64,000 nt of DNA, taken from an uncultured Clostridia bacterium (GTDB lineage: Bacteria; Bacillota; Clostridia; TANB77; CAG-508). The position numbers were made by a program, and so were the translations under genes. Of the stretch, positions 53,906 to 62,529 are shown piece by piece; positions within the stretch are counted from its first letter, which is position 1; each line of letters starts with the position of its first letter. Under the pieces are notes generated by a model. It made no database searches and was not told the origin of the DNA. It saw only the letters and a list, made by a program, of their open reading frames with translations. The stretch is from positions 1-64,000 of the forward strand of contig CANRAW010000001.1 of the NCBI GenBank assembly GCA_947628715.1, given 5' to 3'.

Positions 53906-55768
53906 TTATTCTCCATATTTTGAGAAATCAATTCTATTAAATACAAAATCTTTTCTCGGGGCAATGTCAGTCCCCATTAGCGATTCAAGCTGTCTAATAC
54001 CTTCTTCTGAGTAGACAATTCTATCCATTTTCTGACCACCCGTTGTAGAGAACATTGTTGCTCGCAAATCTTTCTCCGAGAGTTGCCCAAGTCCTTTTAC
54101 ACGCTTGATGATTCCCATCACATGGCTTCTTGCTTTATTAAACTCTTCGTCACTATAGTACCACGAAAGAGGATTGCCGTTTTTATCTTGCTCGATAAAG
54201 AGAGGAGACTGTAGCCAGTAGAGTCTATTCTCTTTAAGAAACTGCGGGCAGAGATGATAGAGGTTGGACATGATTAAGAGAGCTATGTGCTTTCCGTCAT
54301 CGTCTTGGTCAACGCACATAGCTACCTTTCCATAGCGAAGTTTCTTACTATTATAATTATTAACATCTATTCCCAAAGCATAAAGAAGTAATTTAATTTC
54401 TTCGTTTTGCAAAACTTTATCTTCTTCTGCTTTAAGTCCGTTAATCATCTTACCTCTTATACGAAGTATACCGTGCTTTTTTGTATCTCTACCAAGTGCA
54501 ACTGAAGCACCAGCCGAGTTTCCTTCCGTCACGCACAAGATTGCGTCCTCTCCCAAACATTCTGCGTCACTTAACTTATCAATAAATGCCAATTTAGTTT
54601 TCTTTATAGCATTCATTTCTTTATTATGATTGAGAATAGCTTCTCTTGCTTTGTCTGCCGCCTTTTCAGCCTTAGTTAGTCTTTTCAAAAGTTCAACAAC
54701 AATATTAAAATCATTTCTTCTGCTATTATAAAATTCTTTTAAACAATTGCTAATTGCTGTTGAAGTTGCTGTGCCGGCTTCTGGATTTGCAAGCGAGTCT
54801 TTTTGCTGATTAGACCATTGTCCAACTTTAACCTTTACAGAAACAAATCCGTCAAGAACCTTTCTAATTTGTTCTCCTGCAAAATTTTCTTTAGCTAAAG
54901 AATTAAAAGTTCTTGTCAATGAAGATTTAAATGAACTTATAAAACGTCCACCATTTGGTACAAAGAGATTATTTGCATAACCTTTTATTACACCACCTTT
55001 TGATACCCACTGTAAAGCAAGTTCTACTTTACAATCTTCTGTTTCGTAATAGTAAGAAAAAGGTTTAGTTAAAATATTTGCATTAGATAGACCATCTATC
55101 AAACCTCTTTCTGAATAAAAGACTTCCTCTTTGCCATCAACAATTAAAATAAATTTTAATCCTTTAGAAAACAAACTCATACTAAAAAGCATTTTTCTCA
55201 ATTTATCAATATCAATAAATATATCTCCATAGACTTTTGGGTCAGCAACATAAGTAATTTTTGTACCTGTAGTATTGTCTCCATCTTTCACAATCACGTC
55301 AGTTGTTGCGTGAGCTCCTTCATCATCAGATTCAAAGCGTTGAAAGTAGACTTTCCCATCTCTATGTACCTCTACTTCAAGCCATTGCGAGGTATGGCAT
55401 ACGATTTTATTTCCCTCACCGTTAATTCCGACAGCCGATGTGTATGCACCCTCCGTGTGTTTTCCACCACTATGGGGGATTAGAAATACCGCAGTAAGAG
55501 AATTAACACCATCGTCTCGTATACCTACAGGGATACCTCGGGAGTTATCTTCGCACACGATTCGTTTTGTCTTAGTATCAAGCTCGATTCGACAAAAGGG
55601 ATTTTTAGGCTTATATACTTCATATTCATCCTGTACGTTTACGATTAACTCTCTTAAAGCGAGGTTAATAGCTTCTTGTTTTTCTCCAGTTAAATACATA
55701 CCAAGTTTTTGTCTAAAGCCTTTACCTGCTGAAAGAGAAACTATATCGTTTACATTATAATCGTTCAT
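53906..55768 (-). CDS. gyrB: Type IIA topoisomerase subunit B
   Basis: 620 residues, the short (Gram-positive size) GyrB/ParE type. GHKL ATPase: INLALRELIVNVQDEY (Bergerat N box), VCEDNSRGIPVGIRD, GGKHTEGAYTSAVGINGEGN (ATP lid); transducer with a QTK-like loop region. TOPRIM: ILCVTEGNSAGASVALGRD (about 420-438) and MCVDQDDDGKHIALL (D-x-D-x-D). C-terminal tail QKMDRIVYSEEGIRQLESLM. Followed directly by subunit A. Promoter 55803..55831. Confidence 0.88.
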   Translation of the reverse strand: MNDYNVNDIVSLSAGKGFRQKLGMYLTGEKQEAINLALRELIVNVQDEYEVYKPKNPFCRIELDTKTKRIVCEDNSRGIPVGIRDDGVNSLTAVFLIPHSGGKHTEGAYTSAVGINGEGNKIVCHTSQWLEVEVHRDGKVYFQRFESDDEGAHATTDVIVKDGDNTTGTKITYVADPKVYGDIFIDIDKLRKMLFSMSLFSKGLKFILIVDGKEEVFYSERGLIDGLSNANILTKPFSYYYETEDCKVELALQWVSKGGVIKGYANNLFVPNGGRFISSFKSSLTRTFNSLAKENFAGEQIRKVLDGFVSVKVKVGQWSNQQKDSLANPEAGTATSTAISNCLKEFYNSRRNDFNIVVELLKRLTKAEKAADKAREAILNHNKEMNAIKKTKLAFIDKLSDAECLGEDAILCVTEGNSAGASVALGRDTKKHGILRIRGKMINGLKAEEDKVLQNEEIKLLLYALGIDVNNYNSKKLRYGKVAMCVDQDDDGKHIALLIMSNLYHLCPQFLKENRLYWLQSPLFIEQDKNGNPLSWYYSDEEFNKARSHVMGIIKRVKGLGQLSEKDLRATMFSTTGGQKMDRIVYSEEGIRQLESLMGTDIAPRKDFVFNRIDFSKYGE

Positions 55769-55802
55769 TAGATTACCTCCTCTTTATCTTTATTACACTA
55801 CA

Positions 55803-55831
55803 ATTATATAATAAAAAAATAGCAAAGTCAA
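55803..55831 (-). promoter_or_regulatory. Sigma-70 promoter, -35 inside a terminator arm
   Basis: TTGACT-17-TATAAT; the TTGACT is part of the descending arm of the hairpin 55825..55852 that ends nrdG. Drives the topoisomerase operon. Confidence 0.8.
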
Positions 55832-55852
55832 GTTTTATTATCTCAACTTTGC
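55825..55852 (-). terminator. Rho-independent terminator
   Basis: AGCAAAGT/ACTTTGCT arms, ATTTTTTTATTAT behind on the minus strand; ends 55864..56430. Confidence 0.75.
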
Positions 55853-55863
55853 TTTTAATCTTA

Positions 55864-56430
55864 TTATATTATTGCTACTATTTTATTTTCCTCGTCACTA
55901 TCAACAGGAAATTTAAAATATTTTTTAGAACAATCAATTAAAATATTTTTATTATTACTATTTTTTCTACAAATTGCTCTTTGATTAGTGCTACCTCTAT
56001 AATCCAATTGTTCTGTAGGTAAATTTCTATCGTATTTACCATCAATTATATAATCAACATTAGATAAAATTTCTTTTACAATAGTATTATCTTTAATAAA
56101 ATCTTCTGTAATTGTATAACCTGTATAGACAATAATGTTAATGTTCTGTCGTGCCGCCTTAACCTCTTTAATAATATTATTACATTCCTCTTGATTATAT
56201 GAGTGTAAAGGGTCTCCACCACTTAATATAAAATTTTTAATATAAGGCTTTTTTACTGAATCAATTATTTTATCTTTAATTTCTCTATTAAACTCTTTAC
56301 CGCCTGAAAATGAATGTGTTTGTGGATTATGGCAGCCGGCACAGTTATTAGTACAACCTTGAACGAACAATACGGTTGATAAACCTCTTGCATTTCCACT
56401 ATCAAAATAAATTATATCAGAATATCTCAA
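55864..56430 (-). CDS. nrdG: Anaerobic ribonucleotide reductase activase
   Basis: 188 residues. Radical-SAM cluster C-x3-C-x2-C in VQGCTNNCAGCHNPQTHSF (about 24-42), glycine motif LSGGDPLHS (about 68-76), and GYTITEDF, VDYIIDGKYDR blocks typical of NrdG. Uses an iron-sulfur cluster and SAM to generate the glycyl radical on NrdD. Immediately downstream of nrdD, own promoter 56453..56481. An oxygen-free environment is implied. Confidence 0.88.
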   Translation of the reverse strand: MRYSDIIYFDSGNARGLSTVLFVQGCTNNCAGCHNPQTHSFSGGKEFNREIKDKIIDSVKKPYIKNFILSGGDPLHSYNQEECNNIIKEVKAARQNINIIVYTGYTITEDFIKDNTIVKEILSNVDYIIDGKYDRNLPTEQLDYRGSTNQRAICRKNSNNKNILIDCSKKYFKFPVDSDEENKIVAII

Positions 56431-56452
56431 TTACAATCACTCCTTTTTAAAT

Positions 56453-56481
56453 AGTATATTATATAATAAAAAAGAAGTCAA
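56453..56481 (-). promoter_or_regulatory. Sigma-70 promoter, -35 inside a terminator arm
   Basis: TTGACT-17-TATACT; the TTGACT belongs to the descending arm of the nrdD terminator 56472..56502. Drives nrdG. Confidence 0.8.
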
Positions 56482-56502
56482 TCATTTATAATTGACTTCT
56501 TT
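56472..56502 (-). terminator. Rho-independent terminator
   Basis: AAGAAGTCAAT/ATTGACTTCTT arms then TTTTTATTATAT; ends nrdD. Confidence 0.85.
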
Positions 56503-56509
56503 AACAATA

Positions 56510-58684
56510 TTACAAATTCTCTTGAATATTTAAATGCTTAACTCTTTGTATTATATCCTCACTTCTCGCTTTATTAGGAGTATAATTGCTAATATAACCA
56601 CAAATCCTATAAGAAGTTCTAACTTTATTTTGATCAGTCTCACCACAATGAGGACATTTCCACCTTACTGTACCGTCCTCAGCAGTAATCTTTTTAAAAT
56701 CATATCCCTCAAAGCCACAAGTTTTACAAGAAGAAATTTCTGAGTTAATTTCAGCATAGAGACATTCGTTTCCTATATGTTCAATTATGTCTAACATTGC
56801 GTCAAGATTATTACTCATATTAGGAACTTCAACATAAGATATAGAACCTGATGTTGTTTTATTACTAAATTGAGCTTCATTTGTTAATTTAGTAAAAGCA
56901 TCCACCTTATCACTAACTAAATAATGATATGAGTTAGTTATAAACTTTCTATCACTATAATCTCCAACGTGACCAAAATCTCTTATACAAGCTTGTGCAA
57001 AGTTATCTACCAGAGTTTCCATAGGAGTTCCATAAAGTCCTGCCGCCAAGCCTGTTTGCTCTTTAAACTTAGCATTAGACTCGTTGAGATAATCCAAAAT
57101 TTTATGAGCAAGTTTATTACCATTCTCTTCAAACTGGCTCTCACCCGTAATATACTTTACACACTCGTACAAGCCCGCATATCCTAATGAAATTGAAGGG
57201 CGGCCACTGTATACCTCTTTTTCGAGTGTATCCTCGGGATTTAGCTTGGTAAGTCCCCCGTAAACCCAAAGCAAAGGTGATTGTCCTGCTTTTATTTTAG
57301 ATATATGATTAGCTCTCCACAGCATATCTCTATGAGCAATATCTAAGTAGTATGATAAGTTAGAAAATAGAACTCCCTCGTTCTTTTCAGGATTATTCTC
57401 CATTGCAATATAAGGCAGGTTTAAACTCTGAACTCCCAAATTCCATCTACCCCACAATTCATATTCTCCATTAGGTAAGATATAAGGATGGAGAAGCGAC
57501 CTACATCCCATCGGACTTGTAGGAACACCTTTTAATTTCTTATGAATCTTAACACTAAGGTAGTCAGGAACTAATCTTTTTGAGCTACATTCTGCACAAA
57601 GTTTTGTAATATCGTAGTATTTACCGCCTTTCATAGTATCTTCATCTAAGAAATAGAGAATCTTAGGGAAGTTAGGATTAGCATAAGTACCGTCTTTCTG
57701 CTTAATACCCTCAATTCGTTGCTTTATAAACTCCTTAAATACCAAAATCAAATCATCAGTATACTCTGGATTTTCATTCAGCCAAGTTGATACAGAGAGA
57801 AATACTGCTTGACCTGTGCCAGCACAAAGAGTGTTGTTTTGATATAAAAAAGTTTGCATACCGTCTTTAATTTCTTTAGCCAATCTAAGTTCAACAATTT
57901 TCTCAAAGCTTTCTTTAGTACCAAGTATCTCAGCACTATCCCACTCTTCTTTTAACTCTTGTCTAATCTTGTTACGACTAACATCAACAAATTTCGCAAG
58001 ATGAAGCAAGTTAATAGTAATACCCCCATATTGCTGAGAAGTAGCATGGGTTAAAATTTGTGTAGCTACTGTACAAGCTGTACGAAAACTTTTTGGAGTA
58101 TCTATCCATATTCCATTTATCTCACAACCTTTAAACAGCTCTTCAAGATTTAAGAGACAACAATTCGACATACTTCTTGCACTATACGCCATATCGTGAA
58201 AATATACAGCCCCTTTATCATGTGCTACCAAGCAATCTTTAGGCAGTAATTCTCTCATAAGCTCTCTACTTGGAATTTCTGCAAGATAGGCATTTTTAAT
58301 ATGTGTAAGACTTGCATTTTTATTACCGTTCTCTTGGGCAATTTCAGGGCTTACAAACAATACCTTTTCAATTTCGCTTGGGTTTTTATATGCTTTTTCT
58401 TTTTTAATTTTATAAGAAGAAAATTCTCTTGCTACATTAGGAACTCTTTTATAAAGAACACTCATTACAAGATTTTCTACTTCATTTACATTTATAATAT
58501 TATTTTGTTGTTCTGCTTTATCAGCAACTAAAGTAGAAATTTCTTTTACAATTGATTTTATTTCGTCAAAGTTAGGATAAGATATTTGATTATAGGCTGC
58601 AATTATTGCATTGCGGATTTTGTTTTCATTATAATCAACTAATTTATCCTTCTTTTTAACTTGGATTATTGGTTCTATATTCAA
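56510..58684 (-). CDS. nrdD: Anaerobic ribonucleoside-triphosphate reductase
   Basis: 724 residues. N-terminal ATP-cone (VDYNENKIRNAIIAAYNQIS). Catalytic barrel blocks include HDKGAVYFHDMAYSARSMSN, NCCLLNLEELFKG and TACTVATQILTHATSQQYGG. C-terminal zinc site CKTCGFEGYDF and WKCPHCGETD, then the glycyl radical loop YRICGYISN. Reduces NTPs to dNTPs without oxygen. Starts at a TTG preceded by AAGGAGG and overlapping the stop of a 25-codon leader gene. Paired with nrdG. No in-frame TAG. Confidence 0.9.
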   Translation of the reverse strand: MNIEPIIQVKKKDKLVDYNENKIRNAIIAAYNQISYPNFDEIKSIVKEISTLVADKAEQQNNIINVNEVENLVMSVLYKRVPNVAREFSSYKIKKEKAYKNPSEIEKVLFVSPEIAQENGNKNASLTHIKNAYLAEIPSRELMRELLPKDCLVAHDKGAVYFHDMAYSARSMSNCCLLNLEELFKGCEINGIWIDTPKSFRTACTVATQILTHATSQQYGGITINLLHLAKFVDVSRNKIRQELKEEWDSAEILGTKESFEKIVELRLAKEIKDGMQTFLYQNNTLCAGTGQAVFLSVSTWLNENPEYTDDLILVFKEFIKQRIEGIKQKDGTYANPNFPKILYFLDEDTMKGGKYYDITKLCAECSSKRLVPDYLSVKIHKKLKGVPTSPMGCRSLLHPYILPNGEYELWGRWNLGVQSLNLPYIAMENNPEKNEGVLFSNLSYYLDIAHRDMLWRANHISKIKAGQSPLLWVYGGLTKLNPEDTLEKEVYSGRPSISLGYAGLYECVKYITGESQFEENGNKLAHKILDYLNESNAKFKEQTGLAAGLYGTPMETLVDNFAQACIRDFGHVGDYSDRKFITNSYHYLVSDKVDAFTKLTNEAQFSNKTTSGSISYVEVPNMSNNLDAMLDIIEHIGNECLYAEINSEISSCKTCGFEGYDFKKITAEDGTVRWKCPHCGETDQNKVRTSYRICGYISNYTPNKARSEDIIQRVKHLNIQENL

Positions 58685-58758
58685 TTTAAACTTTCCCTCC
58701 TTATTATAATACTTATTGATTCCACATTAAAGTTATTAGGCAATTTCTCAAAGCCCAT
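58681..58758 (-). CDS. 25-codon leader peptide before nrdD
   Basis: MGFEKLPNNFNVESISIIIR then RESLN, TGA. AGAGGTGGAATGAA before the ATG; its TGA overlaps the TTG start of nrdD (TTGA), so nrdD translation is probably coupled to it. Whether the peptide itself matters is unknown. Confidence 0.5.
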   Translation of the reverse strand: MGFEKLPNNFNVESISIIIRRESLN

Positions 58759-58791
58759 TTCATTCCACCTCTTTTTATTTTTATTACAATA

Positions 58792-58820
58792 ATAATAACA
58801 AAAAAAATAATAAAAGTCAA
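58792..58820 (-). promoter_or_regulatory. Sigma-70 promoter
   Basis: TTGACT-17-TATTAT upstream of the leader gene and nrdD. Confidence 0.75.
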
Positions 58821-58832
58821 AATGAAAATAAA

Positions 58833-58856
58833 ATGGATTGACTTTAATCAATCCAT
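58833..58856 (-). terminator. Rho-independent terminator
   Basis: TGGATTGA/TCAATCCA arms then TTTTATTTTC; ends 58892..59278. Confidence 0.85.
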
Positions 58857-58891
58857 TTAATAACAGTGTGCCAGCACAACGTTTATTAGTA

Positions 58892-59278
58892 TCAATACGT
58901 GTTCCAGTCCTTCATTTGCTCCATGAGTGTATGCACATAGCTATTTCCACCCCATGACTCATATTGCTAATACAAACTCCAAATGTCCTCTTTAACGTGA
59001 GTAGGAAACTTTTTCTCGTCCTTATACTTCTCATATGTCTCGGTAATAGCATGACGTAACAGCACAATCATCGTATTATCACATTTATCAGCTCGCTCTA
59101 AGACTTGCCTAACTTCGTTCTAAAAATCCTCATCAACCTTTTTACTTTCCTCCCTTATCATCTTCCTTAACGCTTCAAGTGGTTTTTTCGACACAATTCC
59201 CCAAAAAGTCATTAAAGTTATCAAAACCCCAATTACACTACCTATATTTTCAAATATGGATAAAAAAGTAGCTTCCAT
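58892..59278 (-). CDS. Holin-like membrane protein with two in-frame TAG codons
   Basis: 128 residues with TAG read at 59120 and 58967; TGA stop. N-terminal span about residues 7-29 (FENIGSVIGVLITLMTFWGI), coiled-coil helix (KKPLEALRKMIREESKKVDE), then a C-terminal block Y-[TAG]-QYESWGGNSYVHTLMEQM. Its pattern Y..Y...GGN.....L...M is familiar from small holin-like proteins of Gram-positive phages (nnYe.Y..lGGNG). Read as Gln, the second TAG gives YQQYESWGGN, which fits. GAGGTGAATCCA ribosome binding site. Likely a holin or membrane-anchored lysis accessory. Confidence 0.7.
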
Positions 59279-59283
59279 TGGAT

Positions 59284-59691
59284 TCACCTCTTATTTCTTT
59301 TTACAATTAAATTATCAGTAAAGAATTTACTATTTACTCTATAGTCTTGATTTGTTAGAATTTTCTATAGGGTTAAATTATCGTTAATATCCCAATATGG
59401 TATTCTTAGTAAAGGAATTTTATTTTTTAAGCAATAGGAATTTTTAACTCTATCTCTTTCCTTATACTATAGAAAACCAGAATAGGTTTTATGAAATCGT
59501 TTTACAAATTCATAATGTTGACGACCTTCGACTTCTATTAAGAATTGGAGTTTATTATAAGAGAAAATTGCAAAGTCAAATCGTAAAGGCTAATTGTTTT
59601 TACCAAGTAAGTTAGAAAAGCTATATTCTTTTATATAGGAAATTCTATTAGCCTATAGGATTTTCTCTATTTTATCTTCTAATTTAGACAT
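59284..59691 (-). CDS. PD-(D/E)xK nuclease with four in-frame TAG codons
   Basis: 135 residues with all four in-frame TAG codons read; they fall after EKIL, before PLRFDF, before YKERDRV and before KILTN. TGA stop overlaps the ribosome binding site of the next gene. Restriction-like core: PLRFDFAIF (first acidic residue), LQFLIEVEGRQHYEF (ExE in IEVEG, about 52-56), KERDRVKNSYCLKNKIPLLR then IPYW. This is the layout of small phage/homing nucleases (e.g. ...DHIKNEYCKKNNI.LIRI.Y). Under the standard code none of it is expressed. Confidence 0.75.
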
Positions 59692-60605
59692 TAGGTTTCT
59701 AAGTCTCCTCTCTTCTGTGCCGGCGTGCTTTGTTTGTTGCAACATGAGGACTGCGACACTTCGTTCTTATTACAACTACACTTCGGCGGCACAAATACGG
59801 GATAAAGGAATGGAGCATAGGCAACTGAACCATTTTCTGGGTGGTATTGAGGAACTTTATAAGGCTCGATATGGTAAGTTGCAAGATGGTAGAATGTGCC
59901 GTCTTTACAAGGTATTCCATGAGGGTAGCGTTTTATTAGATTACAAATACCTTGTTCTTGGGTTAAACCTTTCTCCCATTCGTAATACTAACAGTTGAGT
60001 TGTGCTGAAAAAGCAGTTGTATTGATTACGTCACAATATTGATTCTTCTCACAGCATTGTTTTTCACCGCAGCAATCATTGGTGGTGGCGGCACAACAAT
60101 TCTAAAAAGTTTTCCTAAAGCTTTCTAATCCAACAACTATTTTTGCACTATCTTCTACGTTAATCTCAAATTTAATCCCATAGTAAAATTCTCTACCTAT
60201 TGTAACATCATAAGTCTTACTATCTTCATTATAAATACCGTTAAATAAAACTAAATAGCCGTTAATCTTATAAACAATTTGAATTACGTCTTTACTACGA
60301 TATTTAGCATTAACCAATTCACCACTATCATTATCCTTTGTTGTAATTGTCTTGGGAAAATATTCACTACAATTAGGTATATCAAAGCCTTGAAAATCGT
60401 GGAGATTACAAAACTAACGTTGATATATATCAAGTTGATAATCTTTCTATGGGTCGCCTAAGACTTTTTGTAGGAGAAAAGCTGTTTTTAAATAATCTTC
60501 TCTTATTTTACAAACATCAAATTTTTTACAAGTAAAACATTTGATTGGAATTTGAGTATGGGGAGGTGGTTGCTTTATTTTAATTGGTGTTAGGATTTTT
60601 TTCAA
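59691..60605 (-). CDS. Cysteine-rich protein with four in-frame TAG codons
   Basis: 304 residues with TAG read at 60447, 60414, 60102 and 59988. TTG start 6 nt after GAGGTG; TAA stop overlaps the nuclease ATG (TAATG). N-terminal CFTCKKFDVC knuckle (three Cys), a beta domain (VYKINGYLVLFNGIYNEDSK), then NCCAATTNDCCGEKQCCEKN with clustered Cys pairs. An aromatic domain follows (KDGTFYHLATYHIEPYKVPQ), then KCSCNKNEVSQSSCCNKQ. Possibly a virion or surface component stabilised by metals or disulfides. No family recognised. Confidence 0.7.
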
Positions 60606-60772
60606 TTGTTTCACCTCGGGGTTAAAAATTTTTGAGGATAGTCCTCTTAAGAAAGTAGGGGTTGTAAGGGGATTGTATAGGGATTTTATTTAATATAGTA
60701 TATTTTATTCAATAAGAAATTGAAACGTTATTATAAATAAAATACCAAGACTAAGATGTCTTGATAATATTT
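60606..60772. other. Intergenic with terminator
   Basis: No gene; AT-rich, contains the ribosome binding site of 59691..60605 and the terminator of the next gene. Confidence 0.5.
60744..60766 (-). terminator. Rho-independent terminator
   Basis: CAAGAC/GTCTTG arms followed by GTATTTTATTT; close relative of the terminator at 30398..30418. Confidence 0.7.
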
Positions 60773-61321
60773 TTAAATATTAAAAAATTTTTGTTTTTTA
60801 TAAATATTATCAAGTTCATCTTGCATTTTTCTAATTGTCATTTTTATAACGTTAATCTTATCTACTGTTTCTAATTTATTTACTTCCTATTTTTCAAAAT
60901 CATCATAATATTTTTGAAACAGGCTTGGATTTTCTGCTTCTAATCTACCGCCAAGCGTATTTAATTTTTCTATTAACTTTTCTAAATTATCATTACAATC
61001 TTTTTTATTGCAATAAAATTTAATTTTTCTACCCTCTTGTGATAGATAACCTTTTTGAATCAATTCTGCTTTAGCTCTATCAAATGTACTTTTACTCATA
61101 TTATATTTTGCTTGAACATCTTTTGGACTAAGCCAAAATACATAACCATCTACATTCTCACATAAATATAGATATAGTTTTAAAGCCCCATTTGATAATT
61201 CACAGGACGCTTCTCTAATTTCGTCTATTCCAACCATTAAATATCTCTCCCATTTTCTTTTTATTATACTTATCTCATTTTGATTTGGATAAGAATTGTT
61301 TACAGGTGTTGCTAATTCCAT
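60773..61321 (-). CDS. Winged-helix Rep-like protein with one in-frame TAG (module D)
   Basis: 182 residues. ATG after AAGGGAGCGATATAAA. N-terminal segment, then a winged-helix domain (about residues 35-105): SNGALKLYLYLCENVDGYVF, LSPKDVQAKYNMSKSTFDRA, KAELIQKGYLSQEG. Helical C-terminus. The TAG at 60887 (after YYDDFEK) is in frame with 37 more codons, EVNKLETVDKINVIKMTIRK, ending FFNI-TAA. This continues the coiled-coil character, so readthrough is likely. The iteron-like repeats and hairpin of module D lie upstream, but here the protein is a single winged helix. Confidence 0.7.
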
Positions 61322-61501
61322 TTTATATCGCTCCCTTACTATTAAATATTCACTCCCCTTTATATAACAAACAGAGAAAAGGAGAAGGGGAGCATATATC
61401 TTCTCCTATGGCGGCCAACCATCTCTGTTCATTATATAAGTAACATTATCAAAAAGAATATTCAAAAAAAAGATTCATTTTACTACATATGATAATAACA
61501 G

Positions 61502-61637
61502 TTTCAAAAATGGGGTTACTATCATAAATGACAACCCTCAATTTTGACACTATGCTATCTCAAAAATGACATAATCAAACCTCATTTTTGAGGAAGTGCT
61601 ATGTCAAAAATGAATATAAGAAAGTGTCAATTTTGAA
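61502..61637. repeat. Iterons of module D
   Basis: TCAAAAATGA-like words in both orientations, starting near 61503, 61521, 61540 (inverted), 61559, 61581 (palindromic CCTCATTTTTGAGG), 61603 and 61625 (inverted), i.e. every 18-22 nt. Confidence 0.65.
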
Positions 61638-61682
61638 AGTAGAAAAATAAATAATATAAAATAATATAAAATAAAAATATAT

Positions 61683-61713
61683 AGAAAAGCAAGCTACGCT
61701 TGCTATCTTTTCT
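61683..61713. repeat. Hairpin of module D
   Basis: AGCAAGC/GCTTGCT around TAC (61688..61704) within outer AGAAAAG/CTTTTCT arms. It keeps the GAAAAG and TACGC words of modules A-C in a rearranged form. Confidence 0.55.
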
Positions 61714-61775
61714 TTTTAAAATAACATAATTTTAAAAATTTTTCAAATATTTGATTAGTAAAATTTAAATAAAAA

Positions 61776-61796
61776 TAGAGTAGAGCAATTACTCTA
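61776..61796 (-). terminator. Rho-independent terminator
   Basis: TAGAGTA/TACTCTA arms with TTTTTATTT behind; nearly identical to 62530..62550. Confidence 0.75.
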
Positions 61797-61893
61797 CCCT
61801 ATTATTCTCTCCCACAAAATATCTCTTATAATAACATAAATTATAGTGATATGGAAAATTTAATTTTCTTGGTTTAAAAATTAACTCACTCAT
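61789..61893 (-). CDS. 34-codon gene overlapping the dNMP kinase end
   Basis: MSELIFKPRKLNFPYHYNLC then YYKRYFVGENNRVE and TAA. The ATG overlaps the TGA of the kinase gene (ATGAGTGA). Its last residues ENNRVE and the following terminator are the same as those of 62543..62914, a sign of a local duplication. Confidence 0.5.
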   Translation of the reverse strand: MSELIFKPRKLNFPYHYNLCYYKRYFVGENNRVE

Positions 61894-62404
61894 TTTCATC
61901 TTCCTCAAATAACATTTCTTTTCCAAATTTAATACTTGTTTCTTTAAATTTTTCTAAACTTCCGTGATTAGGAATAACATAGTCATATTTATAATTAAAT
62001 ACATCATCATCTGCTACATTCCCAAAATTTTTCTCTTCTCCTCTTATAATTAAAATTGTTTTTGTTTGTGGAAAAATAGTTTTAAATCTTTCAATATCTT
62101 TAATTTCTCTCATATTTATAAATATGCAACAATTTGGATGTTTTGTCAATATTTCAGTTGTTTTAAATAAGACATTCATAAAACTAAAGTCACAATAACT
62201 ATCAAAAGCAACTTTAAGGTCATATAAAAACTTTCTACCTTTTTTATTTTTCTTATGATCCCAACACGTAGCCCATGCTATTTCTTTAATTGCGTCTATT
62301 ATTGAATAATAAAATATTTTTTCAGACGGAAAGGTTGAAATAATTGTATCAACAAATGTCTGCTTACCACTTCTTCCTTGACCGTTCAAAATAAAAATTT
62401 TCAT
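61886..62404 (-). CDS. Deoxynucleoside monophosphate kinase
   Basis: 172 residues. P-loop FILNGQGRSGKQTFVDTII (residues 3-21), IDAIKEIAWATCWDHKKNKK (substrate-binding/lid region), IFINMREIKDIERF (about 95-108), ILIIRGEE, final YDYVIPNHGSLEKFKE. This is the pattern of phage dNMP kinases, which phosphorylate dNMPs for phage DNA synthesis and complement NrdD. TGA stop. Confidence 0.75.
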   Translation of the reverse strand: MKIFILNGQGRSGKQTFVDTIISTFPSEKIFYYSIIDAIKEIAWATCWDHKKNKKGRKFLYDLKVAFDSYCDFSFMNVLFKTTEILTKHPNCCIFINMREIKDIERFKTIFPQTKTILIIRGEEKNFGNVADDDVFNYKYDYVIPNHGSLEKFKETSIKFGKEMLFEEDENE

Positions 62405-62529
62405 TTATATCACCTCACTTATGAACAATTATATCCGCAGAAAATTATTGGCTATTTCAATTGCATCAATGTTGATATTATAATAGCTACCTTCTTTTTG
62501 CAATAAAACTAAAATTTTAACTATAAAAA

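Larger units (their letters stand above)
61322..61788. other. Non-coding: module D repeats and hairpin
   Basis: No gene. Contains iteron-like repeats (61502..61637), hairpin (61683..61713) and the terminator 61776..61796. Confidence 0.55.

Noticed and set aside
59717..59998. Plus-strand 93-codon frame
   Set aside because: It lies over the recoded Cys-rich gene 59691..60605, whose frame is supported by ribosome binding site, overlap with the next gene and four consistent TAG positions.
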